Shown: positions 36,314 through 44,219, numbered from the stretch's first letter. The stretch: DNA of 64,000 nucleotides from Microcoleus sp. FACHB-68 (GCF_014695715.1 NZ_JACJOT010000008.1:992001-1056000); one strand, 5' to 3'. The notes: generated from the letters alone by a model not told the origin. Program-made: numbers and translations.

Positions 36314-37514
36314 AAAATCTTTCTAAAAACAGAATTGACCAAAACAGGCGCAACCGCACCAGCAATACAGCCAGTGTAATCGCTCCCAGTAAAGCTGCAT
36401 TCAGTTTACTGCCCCAAGTCCATTCCAACGCCCCCAAGTAATGAGAACCCAGCAGCACAGCATGACCGGCACACAACACAAACGCCGGCACACTTAACAG
36501 GTGCAGCAGTCGCCAGCGTGTGCCCAAATAACTCATAGCACGGTCAAAACTGGTCAGTGCTAGCGGGATCATCAATACCAGCGCCAAAATGCCGGCCCAC
36601 ATTCCCACCTGATGCTGCTGCAACATAAATGAGAGGGCGTCAAAATTCCAGTTTAGGGTGTGATCCATCATGTGAAATGTGTGAGCCACCGATAGCACAA
36701 ACGCTCCCACACCCAAAGCGCGACGGTAGTGCAGGAGTGCCGGCCATAACCGGCTGAGGGGACGGGCAATTAAGGCGAGAAGCAGACACAACAATGCTCC
36801 ATGACCCGTATAATCTACCATTTCATCCGTCCGCAGCAGCGTGAGGATGCCGATAGTGAGCGTCACCCAGCCTCCTAGCTTAAATAGTTGACTGCGCCGG
36901 CTGGCACTCAATCTCGATGCGGAAACACCCACACCGAGCATACTAGGCATCGTTCCCAGCCCAAACGCCAGCATCGTTGCCGCACCCATCCAGAGGTTGC
37001 CGGTTTCGGCGGCTTTAATTTGGGCAGCATAGAGAAAACCGCAGGGAATCAAACCCCACACCAGTCCTAATAATGCCGGCGTCCAGCAGCTGTTTTGCAT
37101 GGAGAGGTTGAGCATTGCTTTCTGAAGCCGGTTGTGCCAGTTTCCTTCTGCCAGTGGGTGGAACACCGGCAGGCGTGGCAACCATTCTGGTTTAATCTGC
37201 ACCAAGCCAAACCACACAAGCAAGATGCCGGTGAAAATAGCAATCAGCCGGCGCAAAACGCTACCAATGCCGGCCAATTGACCGCTAGCTATAACGGCAG
37301 AACCTAATGCCCCAATAGCGGCACCGACTAAGGCGTAACTGATAATTCGCCCGAAGTTTAATAGGAAATGAAAATAAAATTGTTGCTGCCAGCTAGGCTG
37401 AGTTTCTGACTTGCCCGACAGAGAAAATGCCACAGTTAGGGGGCCACACATTCCTACACAGTGGCCAAAACTGCCAAGAAACCCCACAGTCATGACTAGC
37501 AGCAGGTCTATCAT
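36291..37514 (-). CDS. SafE/UreH-type membrane protein fused to a ferric-reductase-like domain
   Basis: A 407-residue polytopic membrane protein. The N-terminal half (about 1-230) resembles the SafE/DsbD-type transmembrane family: GFLGSFGHCVGMCGPLTVAFSLSG near residue 10 and GLVWGLIPCGFLYAAQIKAAETG with the paired Cys and Pro-Cys-Gly features. The C-terminal half (about 240-400) looks like a YedZ/ferric-reductase heme domain: RRALGVGAFVLSVAHTFHMM and RLLHLLSVPAFVLCAGHAVLLGSH, with spaced His that could ligate haem. Members of the first family handle metals, sulfite or redox carriers. The two halves in one chain suggest electron transfer linked to metal or thiol handling; this is inference. 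The coupled downstream gene encodes a periplasmic protein. No substrate can be named. Confidence 0.75.
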   Translation of the reverse strand: MIDLLLVMTVGFLGSFGHCVGMCGPLTVAFSLSGKSETQPSWQQQFYFHFLLNFGRIISYALVGAAIGALGSAVIASGQLAGIGSVLRRLIAIFTGILLVWFGLVQIKPEWLPRLPVFHPLAEGNWHNRLQKAMLNLSMQNSCWTPALLGLVWGLIPCGFLYAAQIKAAETGNLWMGAATMLAFGLGTMPSMLGVGVSASRLSASRRSQLFKLGGWVTLTIGILTLLRTDEMVDYTGHGALLCLLLALIARPLSRLWPALLHYRRALGVGAFVLSVAHTFHMMDHTLNWNFDALSFMLQQHQVGMWAGILALVLMIPLALTSFDRAMSYLGTRWRLLHLLSVPAFVLCAGHAVLLGSHYLGALEWTWGSKLNAALLGAITLAVLLVRLRLFWSILFLERFYAPPSQR

Positions 37515-37880
37515 TATAATTTTTCCAGCATTAAGAGAAAGCCGGTGGCAAAGGTTTATTTTTTTAACCGCAGATGCACGCAGATAAACGCAGATATGAG
37601 CAATGTTTATTGGTTAGGTGCAGATAATCGCAGATAAGCTTACTGGTGTGATGCCATTGGGTCTATAGATTTTAGATTTATCCCAAAGGTTTATTGTTTA
37701 GATGAAAATACAAATAAACATCAATCATTCATCTGTGTTTATCTGTGTTTATCTGTGGTTAAAAATTCCCCAATCATAGCAAGAGTTTTGAATGCAGAAG
37801 GATACAAGAGTTTTCTTTCTATTTTTCTTTAAAAACCTTTGCATCCCTCTGCGTCACAAATACACTCAGACACCCAAAAC
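37515..37880. repeat. Repeat-rich intergenic region (ATCTGCG/ATCTGTG repeats)
   Basis: A 366-base gap with two oppositely oriented copies of the dispersed repeat: AACCGCAGATGCACGCAGATAA from about 37563 and ATCTGTGTTTATCTGTG ending in TGGTTAAAAATT at about 37731-37765. Further CAGATAATCGCAGATA-like fragments lie near 37621. Together they could pair as a long imperfect hairpin. No gene is seen. Confidence 0.65.
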
Positions 37881-38108
37881 TTATTGCGGTGTCTTTTGCA
37901 ACTCAGGACGTTCTTCTGCAACAATTGCTCCTTCTACAGGACACACCTGCATACAAATGCCGCAGTCAATACAAGTTGCAAAGTCAATCCAGAACCAATC
38001 CGTTCCCTTCGTATTTTTACCAGGGCCGGGATGAATGCAAGCCACTGGACAGGCATCAACGCAATCCGCGATGCCTTCACAGGTGTTTGTAACAATCGTG
38101 TGCGGCAC
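37881..38108 (-). CDS. Bacterial-type ferredoxin, probable [3Fe-4S][4Fe-4S]
   Basis: A 75-residue ferredoxin with GTG start, supported by AGGAAG seven bases upstream. The second cluster motif is standard (CIDCGICMQVCP, Cys 44, 47, 50, 54). The first reads C10-EGIAD-C16-VDA-C20-P: the middle Cys of CxxCxxC is Ile13. This leaves three ligands for the first cluster, suggesting a [3Fe-4S] cluster next to a [4Fe-4S] cluster, as known for 7Fe ferredoxins and, as I recall, one cyanobacterial ferredoxin (Synechocystis ssr3184 type). It is an electron carrier with unknown partners. It is downstream of hisZ by 32 bases, probably in the same transcript. Confidence 0.88.
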   Translation of the reverse strand: MPHTIVTNTCEGIADCVDACPVACIHPGPGKNTKGTDWFWIDFATCIDCGICMQVCPVEGAIVAEERPELQKTPQ

Positions 38109-38140
38109 AGTGTTCTTCCTCTCTCGGCAGTTCTTAATCG

Positions 38141-39355
38141 TTAGCTTAACGTTTCAATTTCCGGTTCACCGGCATCCTTGACCCAGGCAATCTGTTTAAT
38201 GCGGCGTTGCTGCGCGTATTCTCGCACGGCTTCCGGTGTTTCTCGCTGCCCGAAATCTAGCTCAACCCGAACTAAATCACCGTCTTGCCGGAGTTTTTGG
38301 GCGTAGGCAAAGGCAGCAGCATCCGCTTGGGAACTCACCGGCACGACTAACCAATCACTGGGCACAGTATAAGCCGGCAGTTGACCTCCTGGCAGCAAAC
38401 AGGTGTGCAAGTCTTCAATATTTAGCGAAAAGCCAATCCCCGGATAGGTTTCCCCTTGAGGATGATACAGTCCCAGCAGTTGGTCATAGCGTCCGCCTTG
38501 GCCTAAGACTTGCTGTCCTGTTTCGCTTTCGCTGACGACTTCAAAGACGATGCCGGTGTAGTAGTCGAAGGTTTGAATCAAGCTCAGATCCAAAATTACT
38601 GGAAATGCTGACGACTCGTTCAGTAATTCGACCAGAGATTTGAGATTATTGACAATTTGCTGCTGATGTGCATCCAAGTTCAATTGACTGACGCGTTGCA
38701 GCACGTCAGCAGGGCGTCCCCGCAAATCGAACAAAAACAGCGCTCGTTCTCGCTGATCTGGGGAGAGGGGCAAGGTTTCTAGGGCAATGCGATCCAGATG
38801 GGCAATTGCGTGCCGCACCTGATTTTGCAATGCCGGCTCAAACGCAGCAAGCAGCGATTGCATCAAGCCGGCTTCCCCTAAAATCACCCGCCACTGGTTC
38901 AGCCCCAAACTCTGCAAGCACTGCGATAGCAACAGCAAAATCTCGGCATCCGCCATCACGCCGGCAGCACCGAGCAATTCCACCCCAGCTTGGTAAAACT
39001 CCTGTTGCCCGCCGTGAATGCCTTCGCCGGCTGTGCGGAACACATTGGCATTGTAGTAAAGGCGCTGGGGATAGGTTGCCCCCGCCATGCGAGTCACCGC
39101 CGCACGGGCAATGGAAGCCGTCAATTCTGGGCGCAACCCCAGCACCTCATCCTCGGCGTCGCGCAGTTGGATTACAGTCGATGGCTGGACAGCACCCCCA
39201 GCCATCAGCGTGTCCAACCGCTCCAGGGTTGAAGTAATAATTCGGTGATAGCCCCAGCGGCGAAAAACCGTTCGCAAGCGCTCTTCTATCCAGTGTTTTT
39301 GAGCCACATCGAGGGGTAATAAATCCCTCGCGCCGGTTGGTGGTTGATAAACCAT
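38141..39355 (-). CDS. hisZ: ATP phosphoribosyltransferase regulatory subunit
   Basis: A 404-residue HisRS-like protein. It opens with the class II synthetase-type segment GARDLLPLDVAQKHWIEERL and has FRRWGYHRIITSTLE, LRPELTASIARAA (motif 2-like), QEFYQAGVELLG and a glycine-rich GQGGRYDQLLG (motif 3-like). In organisms with short HisG, HisZ lacks aminoacylation activity and forms a complex with HisG that catalyses and regulates the first step of histidine biosynthesis; the gene name follows from its length and divergence from true HisRS. The start ATG overlaps the upstream J-protein stop by one base (TAATG), so translation is coupled. The 3Fe/4Fe ferredoxin gene follows after 32 bases. Confidence 0.9.
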   Translation of the reverse strand: MVYQPPTGARDLLPLDVAQKHWIEERLRTVFRRWGYHRIITSTLERLDTLMAGGAVQPSTVIQLRDAEDEVLGLRPELTASIARAAVTRMAGATYPQRLYYNANVFRTAGEGIHGGQQEFYQAGVELLGAAGVMADAEILLLLSQCLQSLGLNQWRVILGEAGLMQSLLAAFEPALQNQVRHAIAHLDRIALETLPLSPDQRERALFLFDLRGRPADVLQRVSQLNLDAHQQQIVNNLKSLVELLNESSAFPVILDLSLIQTFDYYTGIVFEVVSESETGQQVLGQGGRYDQLLGLYHPQGETYPGIGFSLNIEDLHTCLLPGGQLPAYTVPSDWLVVPVSSQADAAAFAYAQKLRQDGDLVRVELDFGQRETPEAVREYAQQRRIKQIAWVKDAGEPEIETLS

Positions 39356-40332
39356 TATTTTTTCTTCCCGCCACCTCCAAACAACCCTCCAAAGATACCA
39401 CCACCGGGTTGATCGGGCTTACCTGATTTCGGCGGCGTTTTGGATGTGCCACCCTTGGTTCCACCTTTTTGAGGCGGCTTTTCTAGCAATCTCTTTGCAT
39501 CTAGTGCCACTTTCTCTTCAGGGTTCAACTGCAAGGCTTTATTAATATGAACCTTGGCCATTGTTGCCTGATTTTGCTTCAAATAAATCATCCCCAATAA
39601 GCCATGACACCGACTATTATTCGGCTCAAGCTTGAGGGCGTCCCGCAGTTCGATAATGGCTTGAGCCAAATTGTTTTTGCTCATCCAATCTTCCGCACGC
39701 CGGTAGTATCCTTCCGCCCGTGACTCTGCTTTTGGAGGCGGTGGCGGTGGGGGGGCAGTCGTGGAAGCTGCGGCTGGGGGGCGAGTTGAAGTTGCCGGCA
39801 CCCCTGTTGCCGCCGGCTTTTGAGTCTGCTGGGTTTGCCCAACAACTCCGCCTTTGCTTTCTTGCCGCATCAGATAAACCATATTGAGTTCACTGATTTG
39901 GGCGATCACGTCTAGGGTTTGCGATAAAGATTGATACTGAGTTTCTGCTAAATTTGCTACCAAAGTTTTGTAAGCTTTTTCAAACTCACTTGCTTTAGAT
40001 AACTGTTTTGCTAGATCGCTGTGAAGTTGTATTTTAGATGCCTCTTGAAGACAGCGCTTACCCATCAACCCTAAAAGGACACCATATTCTGCACGTTCAC
40101 GCTCATTGGAGAATTTCGTGTAGGCGGGACTCACTAGCTTTGAAAATAGATCGCTGGCTAGCTGTTTATCCGCTTCATTGTCAGCCTTGCAACTATCAGG
40201 ATGCAGGCGACGAGCAATCTTGAGATACCGCTTGCGGATGTCATTAAACTCCGCATCAACAGGAACCCCTAAAATGGCGTGATGATCCGTAAAGTCAAAC
40301 TTAAATAGTCCTTGTTCAATTTGAAAAGACAT
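39355..40332 (-). CDS. J-domain/TPR protein
   Basis: A 325-residue cochaperone-like protein. The N-terminal J domain (about 10-95) has DHHAILGVPVDAEFNDIRKRYLKIARRLHPD with the HPD tripeptide needed to stimulate Hsp70 ATPase. A Pro/Ala/Thr-rich linker (about 165-210) leads to two or three TPR motifs (AEGYYRRAEDWMSKNNLAQAI, LGMIYLKQNQATMAKVHINKAL, about 208-295). The C-terminus is Gly/Lys/Pro-rich (FGGLFGGGGKKK). The frame opens five codons upstream (MGWRT), but MSFQIEQGLFKF is the preferred start as it is closest to the J domain. It is translationally coupled to hisZ. It may recruit DnaK to a particular substrate or complex; the target is unknown. Confidence 0.87.
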   Translation of the reverse strand: MSFQIEQGLFKFDFTDHHAILGVPVDAEFNDIRKRYLKIARRLHPDSCKADNEADKQLASDLFSKLVSPAYTKFSNERERAEYGVLLGLMGKRCLQEASKIQLHSDLAKQLSKASEFEKAYKTLVANLAETQYQSLSQTLDVIAQISELNMVYLMRQESKGGVVGQTQQTQKPAATGVPATSTRPPAAASTTAPPPPPPPKAESRAEGYYRRAEDWMSKNNLAQAIIELRDALKLEPNNSRCHGLLGMIYLKQNQATMAKVHINKALQLNPEEKVALDAKRLLEKPPQKGGTKGGTSKTPPKSGKPDQPGGGIFGGLFGGGGKKK

Positions 40333-40399
40333 GGTGCGCCATCCCACTTCGCTGCCTATCGATTGTTTCTAATGTACCTTGTGAACCCAATTCACGGCA

Positions 40400-41239
40400 T
40401 TAGTGATTCCTCGAAGGTACAGCATCCCCCCAAGATGCTAGGCTAGGAACTTGTAATAATTCTTTGCTTAGCTCGGCGTGAATTTGACCGTTGGTTGCGA
40501 GAATTCTGCCAGAGCGGATTTGGAAAGGGCTGTCATCATAGGCGGTGACTCGCCCACCGGCTTCTTCAACTAAGACTACACCGGCTGCTACATCCCAAGG
40601 GGATAAACCTCGCTCCCAGTATCCATCTAAACGCCCACAGGCAACATGAGCTAAATCGAGGGATGCTGATCCGCTGCGTCGTACTCCCTGCGTTAAATGG
40701 GTGAGGTGACAGAATTCGGCATAGTTATTATCGGTGGTTTCGCGCCGGTCGTAGGCAAAGCCGGTGACGAGTAAGCTTTTACTCAGCGATGAGGCTTGGG
40801 ACACTTGGATGGGGCGTCGGTTGCGCGTTGCACCCAGCCCTTTGCCGGCTCTAAATAATTCATTATGGAAGGGGTCAAAAATCGCTCCCACATGAGGAAC
40901 CCCGTCAATCAGCAGCCCCACAGAGGCAGATGAGAAGGGATACTGGTGGGCGTAGTTGGTGGTGCCGTCGAGGGGATCGATTGCCCAGAGGTAGGTGCCG
41001 GTGGTATCTCCCAACGCCCCGCTTTCCTCTGCCAAAATTCCGTGATCGGGTACGTGACGCTGCAAAACTTCCAAAATTGCTTTTTCAGCGGCTTTATCCG
41101 CTTCCGTCACCAAATCCCCAGGACGCCCTTTTTCTTGAACTTCCTCTAAGTTGCCCCAGTAAGCTTGCAACACTGCGCCGGCAGCCAGTGCTGCTTCTGT
41201 TGCGATATCTAAGAAAATTTTCAGTTGGACATCAGTCAT
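40400..41239 (-). CDS. Inositol monophosphatase family protein
   Basis: A 279-residue lithium-sensitive magnesium phosphatase-fold enzyme. Metal-binding motifs are present: EESGA near residue 70, DPLDGTTNYAHQYPF near residue 87 and WDVAAGVVLVEEAGG near residue 215. The family includes inositol monophosphatases, histidinol-phosphate phosphatases and 3'(2'),5'-bisphosphate nucleotidases; the gene location between ferredoxin, nuclease and hisZ genes makes a histidinol-phosphatase role possible but unproven. The longer frame starts at 41266, but ATG 41237-41239 (MTDVQLKIFLDIA) matches the usual family start. It is in a co-directional cluster with spacing of 34 bases from the upstream nuclease gene when this start is used. 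Confidence 0.88.
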   Translation of the reverse strand: MTDVQLKIFLDIATEAALAAGAVLQAYWGNLEEVQEKGRPGDLVTEADKAAEKAILEVLQRHVPDHGILAEESGALGDTTGTYLWAIDPLDGTTNYAHQYPFSSASVGLLIDGVPHVGAIFDPFHNELFRAGKGLGATRNRRPIQVSQASSLSKSLLVTGFAYDRRETTDNNYAEFCHLTHLTQGVRRSGSASLDLAHVACGRLDGYWERGLSPWDVAAGVVLVEEAGGRVTAYDDSPFQIRSGRILATNGQIHAELSKELLQVPSLASWGDAVPSRNH

Positions 41240-41273
41240 GGATGATGGGTGATTGATGAAGAACAATGCACAA

Positions 41274-41849
41274 TTATGACTGATTTTGACTGCGAAACTC
41301 TGCAGGAGTCAGGCGCATCGGGTTTTCTGGGTTCCAAATGCCCAGCCCCATGAGTCTTGCCCATTCCTGGGCGTGTGCGAGACGTTCCGTGTATTTCGAG
41401 TTGGGGGAACGCGGCAGCGCCAGCACAGAACCGGCTTTTGCTAGTTGCTCATTGAGCATCTGCCCATTTTGCCACACGTAAGCTAACTGAGTGCAGCGCT
41501 CTTTGTAGCAATATTTTTCCTCAACATCAAACTCTAGCAACACCGGCTGTCCTTGAATCATTTCCTCTAAGCGTTTTGCTGCCTCGATTCCCCAAGGCTG
41601 CTGCTTCAAATCGGGTGCCTCAACGCCAATTAGCCGCACCCGCTCGAATGTCCCAGAAGTGCCGGCAATCTCCAAAGTTTGCCCGCTAACCACCCGTTCA
41701 ACATTAACGGTTAATCCTTGCGGGGGTGCCGGTTTTTCACAGCCAATCAGAAGCAAAGCTGAAAACAGCCCTAAAACATAAAGAATTAGCGATGAAACCC
41801 ATCTGCGTTTCACCTGCGGAATCTGCGGTGCCAAATCCTCAATCCTCAT
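41274..41849 (-). CDS. Thermonuclease-like lipoprotein
   Basis: A 191-residue staphylococcal-nuclease-fold protein. A signal peptide with lipobox (LILYVLGLFSALLLIGC, Cys about residue 36) suggests attachment to the outer or plasma membrane. The nuclease core follows: VERVVSGQTLEI, VRLIGVEAPD, EFDVEEKYCYKERCTQLAYVW and MLNEQLAKAGSVL. The core keeps acidic and Arg positions of SNase but has two extra Cys residues (YCYKERC) that could form a disulfide. It is calcium-dependent in relatives. The frame extends upstream to 41924, but ATG 41847-41849 places the signal peptide near the N-terminus; it overlaps the upstream ferredoxin stop by 11 bases, implying coupled translation. Confidence 0.82.
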   Translation of the reverse strand: MRIEDLAPQIPQVKRRWVSSLILYVLGLFSALLLIGCEKPAPPQGLTVNVERVVSGQTLEIAGTSGTFERVRLIGVEAPDLKQQPWGIEAAKRLEEMIQGQPVLLEFDVEEKYCYKERCTQLAYVWQNGQMLNEQLAKAGSVLALPRSPNSKYTERLAHAQEWARLMGLGIWNPENPMRLTPAEFRSQNQS

Positions 41850-42207
41850 CCAAAGGCAAGCCCGCCCGAATTTTACCTTTGCCAAAATAGCGCCCGAATT
41901 GGAGTTCGTAAACTTCATCCTCATCTTGGGTTTCCACTTCTAAATCGCAACGGGCATAACTGACGCACAACAAGGCGTAGCCACGTTTCCGCAAATCAGG
42001 AGATAGCCCCATTGCTTCTGGCTGGTAAATTTCGCCGGTTTTCACGCGCACCGCACAGGTGGTGCAAGCCCCATTGCGACAGGAAAAGGGCAGTTCTACA
42101 CCTTGATTTTCGGCACTTTGCAGGATGTAGCGATCTTCGGGCACCACAATAACGTGACGCTTGCCGGTTTGCCGGTTGTGAATGGTAATTTTGTGAGAGC
42201 GAGTCAT
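41839..42207 (-). CDS. Plant-type [2Fe-2S] ferredoxin with C-terminal extension
   Basis: A 122-residue ferredoxin. Cluster ligands are Cys 43, 48, 51 and 81 (FSCRNGACTTC...LLC), the plant-type pattern. Compared with photosynthetic PetF (about 97 residues) it has a C-terminal extension (EDEVYELQFGRYFGKGKIRAGLPLDED) and a basic N-terminus (HKITIHNRQTGKRH). This matches a minor cyanobacterial/plant group sometimes called FdC-like or Fed2-like, linked to iron or redox adaptation; this parallel is from memory. It is an electron carrier, probably with specific partners. The following nuclease gene overlaps its end. It is the first gene in the co-directional run to 37881. Confidence 0.88.
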   Translation of the reverse strand: MTRSHKITIHNRQTGKRHVIVVPEDRYILQSAENQGVELPFSCRNGACTTCAVRVKTGEIYQPEAMGLSPDLRKRGYALLCVSYARCDLEVETQDEDEVYELQFGRYFGKGKIRAGLPLDED

Positions 42208-42471
42208 CAGATTTTAATAGAAAGACTTAGGGGCTAGGGAAGAGTGGGGGAGGGGGAGAGCATTCTCTATGATTTATTATCGATGCCCCATGCCCTCATC
42301 TATTATGGGCCTGAGTAGAGAGTACGACAAAACCGGCACCCCGATCTAGCCGGTGCGGAAGTGGGGCAAAAAAATAAATTTGAGAATTCTCTTTTCAAAC
42401 TCACCAGGGTTCTGCTAATATAGTTTTCCTGTGGCAAATGTGGCAAATAAACAAAAAGCCCATTTTCACCT

Positions 42472-42558
42472 GGAGAGGTGGCCGAGCGGTTTAAGGCGCA
42501 GCACTGGAAATGCTGTGTGGGGGTAACTTCACCGTGGGTTCAAATCCCACCCTCTCCG
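42472..42558 (+). tRNA. tRNA-Ser(GGA)
   Basis: An 87-base tRNA with 7-bp acceptor stem GGAGAGG (42472-42478) and CCTCTCC (42551-42557) plus discriminator G. The anticodon stem CAGCA/TGCTG encloses loop CTGGAAA, giving anticodon GGA (42506-42508), for serine codons TCC/TCT. A long variable arm (GTGGGGGTAACTTCAC) fits serine tRNA, and the T arm has GGGTTCAAATCCCAC. CCA is not encoded. It lies next to a lone integrase gene. Confidence 0.97.
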
Positions 42559-42632
42559 TTTAAAAAGATTGATATAGCAGGGTTTTAGGCGTTGAAGTCT
42601 TGCCGGCAACGCAATTCTTTCGGCTGTTTTTT

Positions 42633-42970
42633 CCCAAATTTCCTTGATTTTTGACTATGGCTGACTATGATTTGCGGATGGCAGTCCTGCCGGCAGGATT
42701 TAGCGGTGGGCTTGTTGTCCCTGAAATGCCTTGATTTTTGACTATGGCTGACTATGATTTGCGGATGGCAGTCGTGCCGGCAGGGTTAAGCTGTAGGTGG
42801 TTTGTCCCTAAATTTCCTTGAATTTTGACTATGGTTTGACTATGATTAGCGCCATAGCACTTCTAGGACTGCCGGCAGGGTTAAGCTGTAGGTGGTTTGT
42901 CCCTAAATTTCCTTGAATTTTGACTATGGTTTGACTATGATTAGCGCCATAGCACTTCATAGTCAGGGTT
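42633..42970 (+). repeat. Four tandem repeat units (86-95 bp) between tRNA-Ser and integrase
   Basis: Units begin at about 42633, 42719, 42806 and 42901, each with CCC(T)AAATTTCCTTGA(A/T)TTTTGACTATGG and TGACTATGATT, followed by a GCCGGCAGG segment and GGTTTGT in the first three. Units 1 and 2 share GCGGATGGCAGTC; units 3 and 4 share AGCGCCATAGCACTTC and are nearly identical. The fourth ends in CATAGTCAGGGTT, the inverse of the TGACTATG core, 6 bases before the integrase start. The paired TGACTATG words in each unit suit binding by the integrase arm domain or a regulator. No spacer structure is present, so this is not CRISPR. Confidence 0.9.
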
Positions 42971-42975
42971 AGAGC

Positions 42976-44175
42976 ATGGACACGACACAGAAAGCGTCCA
43001 AAGGTTCTGTAGGGATAGAATCCTTTCAAGGGCGTTTGCGGTTACGACTCCCCCGCCAAATGTATGAAGGACAGCAAAAATACTTAACCCTAGGGCTAGC
43101 CGACACAGAAGAGAACCGTAAAACAGCCGAGGCTAAAGCTTGTCAGATAGAATTAGACATCATCTCAGGGAATTTCGATTCAACTCTAAGAAAGTACAAG
43201 CCGGCGACACACTTAACCCTAATACAGTCTATAGAACAGCCTCAAGTGGCGGTCAATATAGCTGAATTGTGGGCTAAATATGTGGAATATAGGAAGCCTA
43301 AAGTGAGTGAAACCACTCTCAAACTCAACTATAAAACCATCGCGTCACATATTGATAAATTACCCTATAAAGAGTTGACTGAATCCAATAGTGTAGCCAT
43401 TCGTGACTATCTAGCGGCCAATAATTCTGCTTATACAGCCAAACGGGTAATCACACAGTTAGCAGCCTGTTGTGAGTGGGCAGTCAGTTCAAAATTGCTC
43501 CCTTCAAATCCCTTCAAAGGAATGGCAGGGGAAATTATAGATACCACAGAAAAAGAGGAAATCGATCCTTTTACAGTTGGCGAAAGAGAGGAAATAATCA
43601 AAGCATTTGAAGCACACCCGACTTACCGGCATTATGCGTCATTTGTGCGATTTTTGTTTATGACGGGTTGCCGTACCAGTGAAGCGGTTGCTTTGCAATG
43701 GAAACATATAGCGGATGATTTCTCGTTTATTCTCTTTTCTGAGGCTGTGGTTTGTGTCTCTTCTTCCAAAATTCGTAAGGATACTAAAAATCATAAACCC
43801 CGGAAATTTCCCTGTAATAAACCCTTGAGAGAATTGTTAAGTGCAATTAAGCCCAAGATTTGTGAGTCAGAAAAATTGGTTTTTCCAGCGTTAAGGGGAG
43901 GGGAAATTAACGCCCATACATTTAGCGCAATGTGCTGGAAAGGGACAACGGTGCATGGGAAGTATCAAGAGGGGATTGTCTCTCGGCTAGCCAGGGAGGG
44001 AAAAATTTCCCACTATCGTCCTCAATATAACACTCGCCATACTTTTATTACTCTAGCGCTTGAGAATGGTTTAGATGCCAAAGATGTGGCTAGATTAGTG
44101 GGAAATAGCCCGGAAATCATCTACAAACATTATGCCGGCACCAATATCAGCAAACTTGAAATTCCTGAGTTTTAA
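42976..44175 (+). CDS. Tyrosine recombinase (solitary integrase)
   Basis: A 399-residue phage-type integrase. The N-terminal arm-binding domain resembles the DUF3596 type (RLRLPRQMYEGQQKYLTLGLADTEENR, and SGNFDSTLRKYKP). A core-binding helical domain (about 85-190) follows. The catalytic domain has the first Arg in TGCRTSEAVAL near residue 233, the second in YNTRHTF near 355 and Tyr in IIYKHYAG near 381. The HxxR His is Tyr-Asn context here, and LVGNSP has Asn where LGH is usual, so catalytic chemistry may be altered or less efficient. It lies next to tRNA-Ser with no excisionase or other element genes, so it is a remnant, or a minimal integrative element. Confidence 0.9.
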   Translation: MDTTQKASKGSVGIESFQGRLRLRLPRQMYEGQQKYLTLGLADTEENRKTAEAKACQIELDIISGNFDSTLRKYKPATHLTLIQSIEQPQVAVNIAELWAKYVEYRKPKVSETTLKLNYKTIASHIDKLPYKELTESNSVAIRDYLAANNSAYTAKRVITQLAACCEWAVSSKLLPSNPFKGMAGEIIDTTEKEEIDPFTVGEREEIIKAFEAHPTYRHYASFVRFLFMTGCRTSEAVALQWKHIADDFSFILFSEAVVCVSSSKIRKDTKNHKPRKFPCNKPLRELLSAIKPKICESEKLVFPALRGGEINAHTFSAMCWKGTTVHGKYQEGIVSRLAREGKISHYRPQYNTRHTFITLALENGLDAKDVARLVGNSPEIIYKHYAGTNISKLEIPEF

Positions 44176-44219
44176 AGTTTAACCCTTGCCGGCAAACGTT
44201 TTTTTATCAAGAATTGTAG

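Noticed and set aside
41800-41832. ATCTGCG words inside the nuclease gene
   Set aside because: They are in coding sequence and lack the repeated spacing and the GGTTAAAAA end of the intergenic family.
42633-42970. Tandem repeats considered as a CRISPR array
   Set aside because: Units are 86-95 bases and directly adjacent; no unique spacers and no cas genes nearby.
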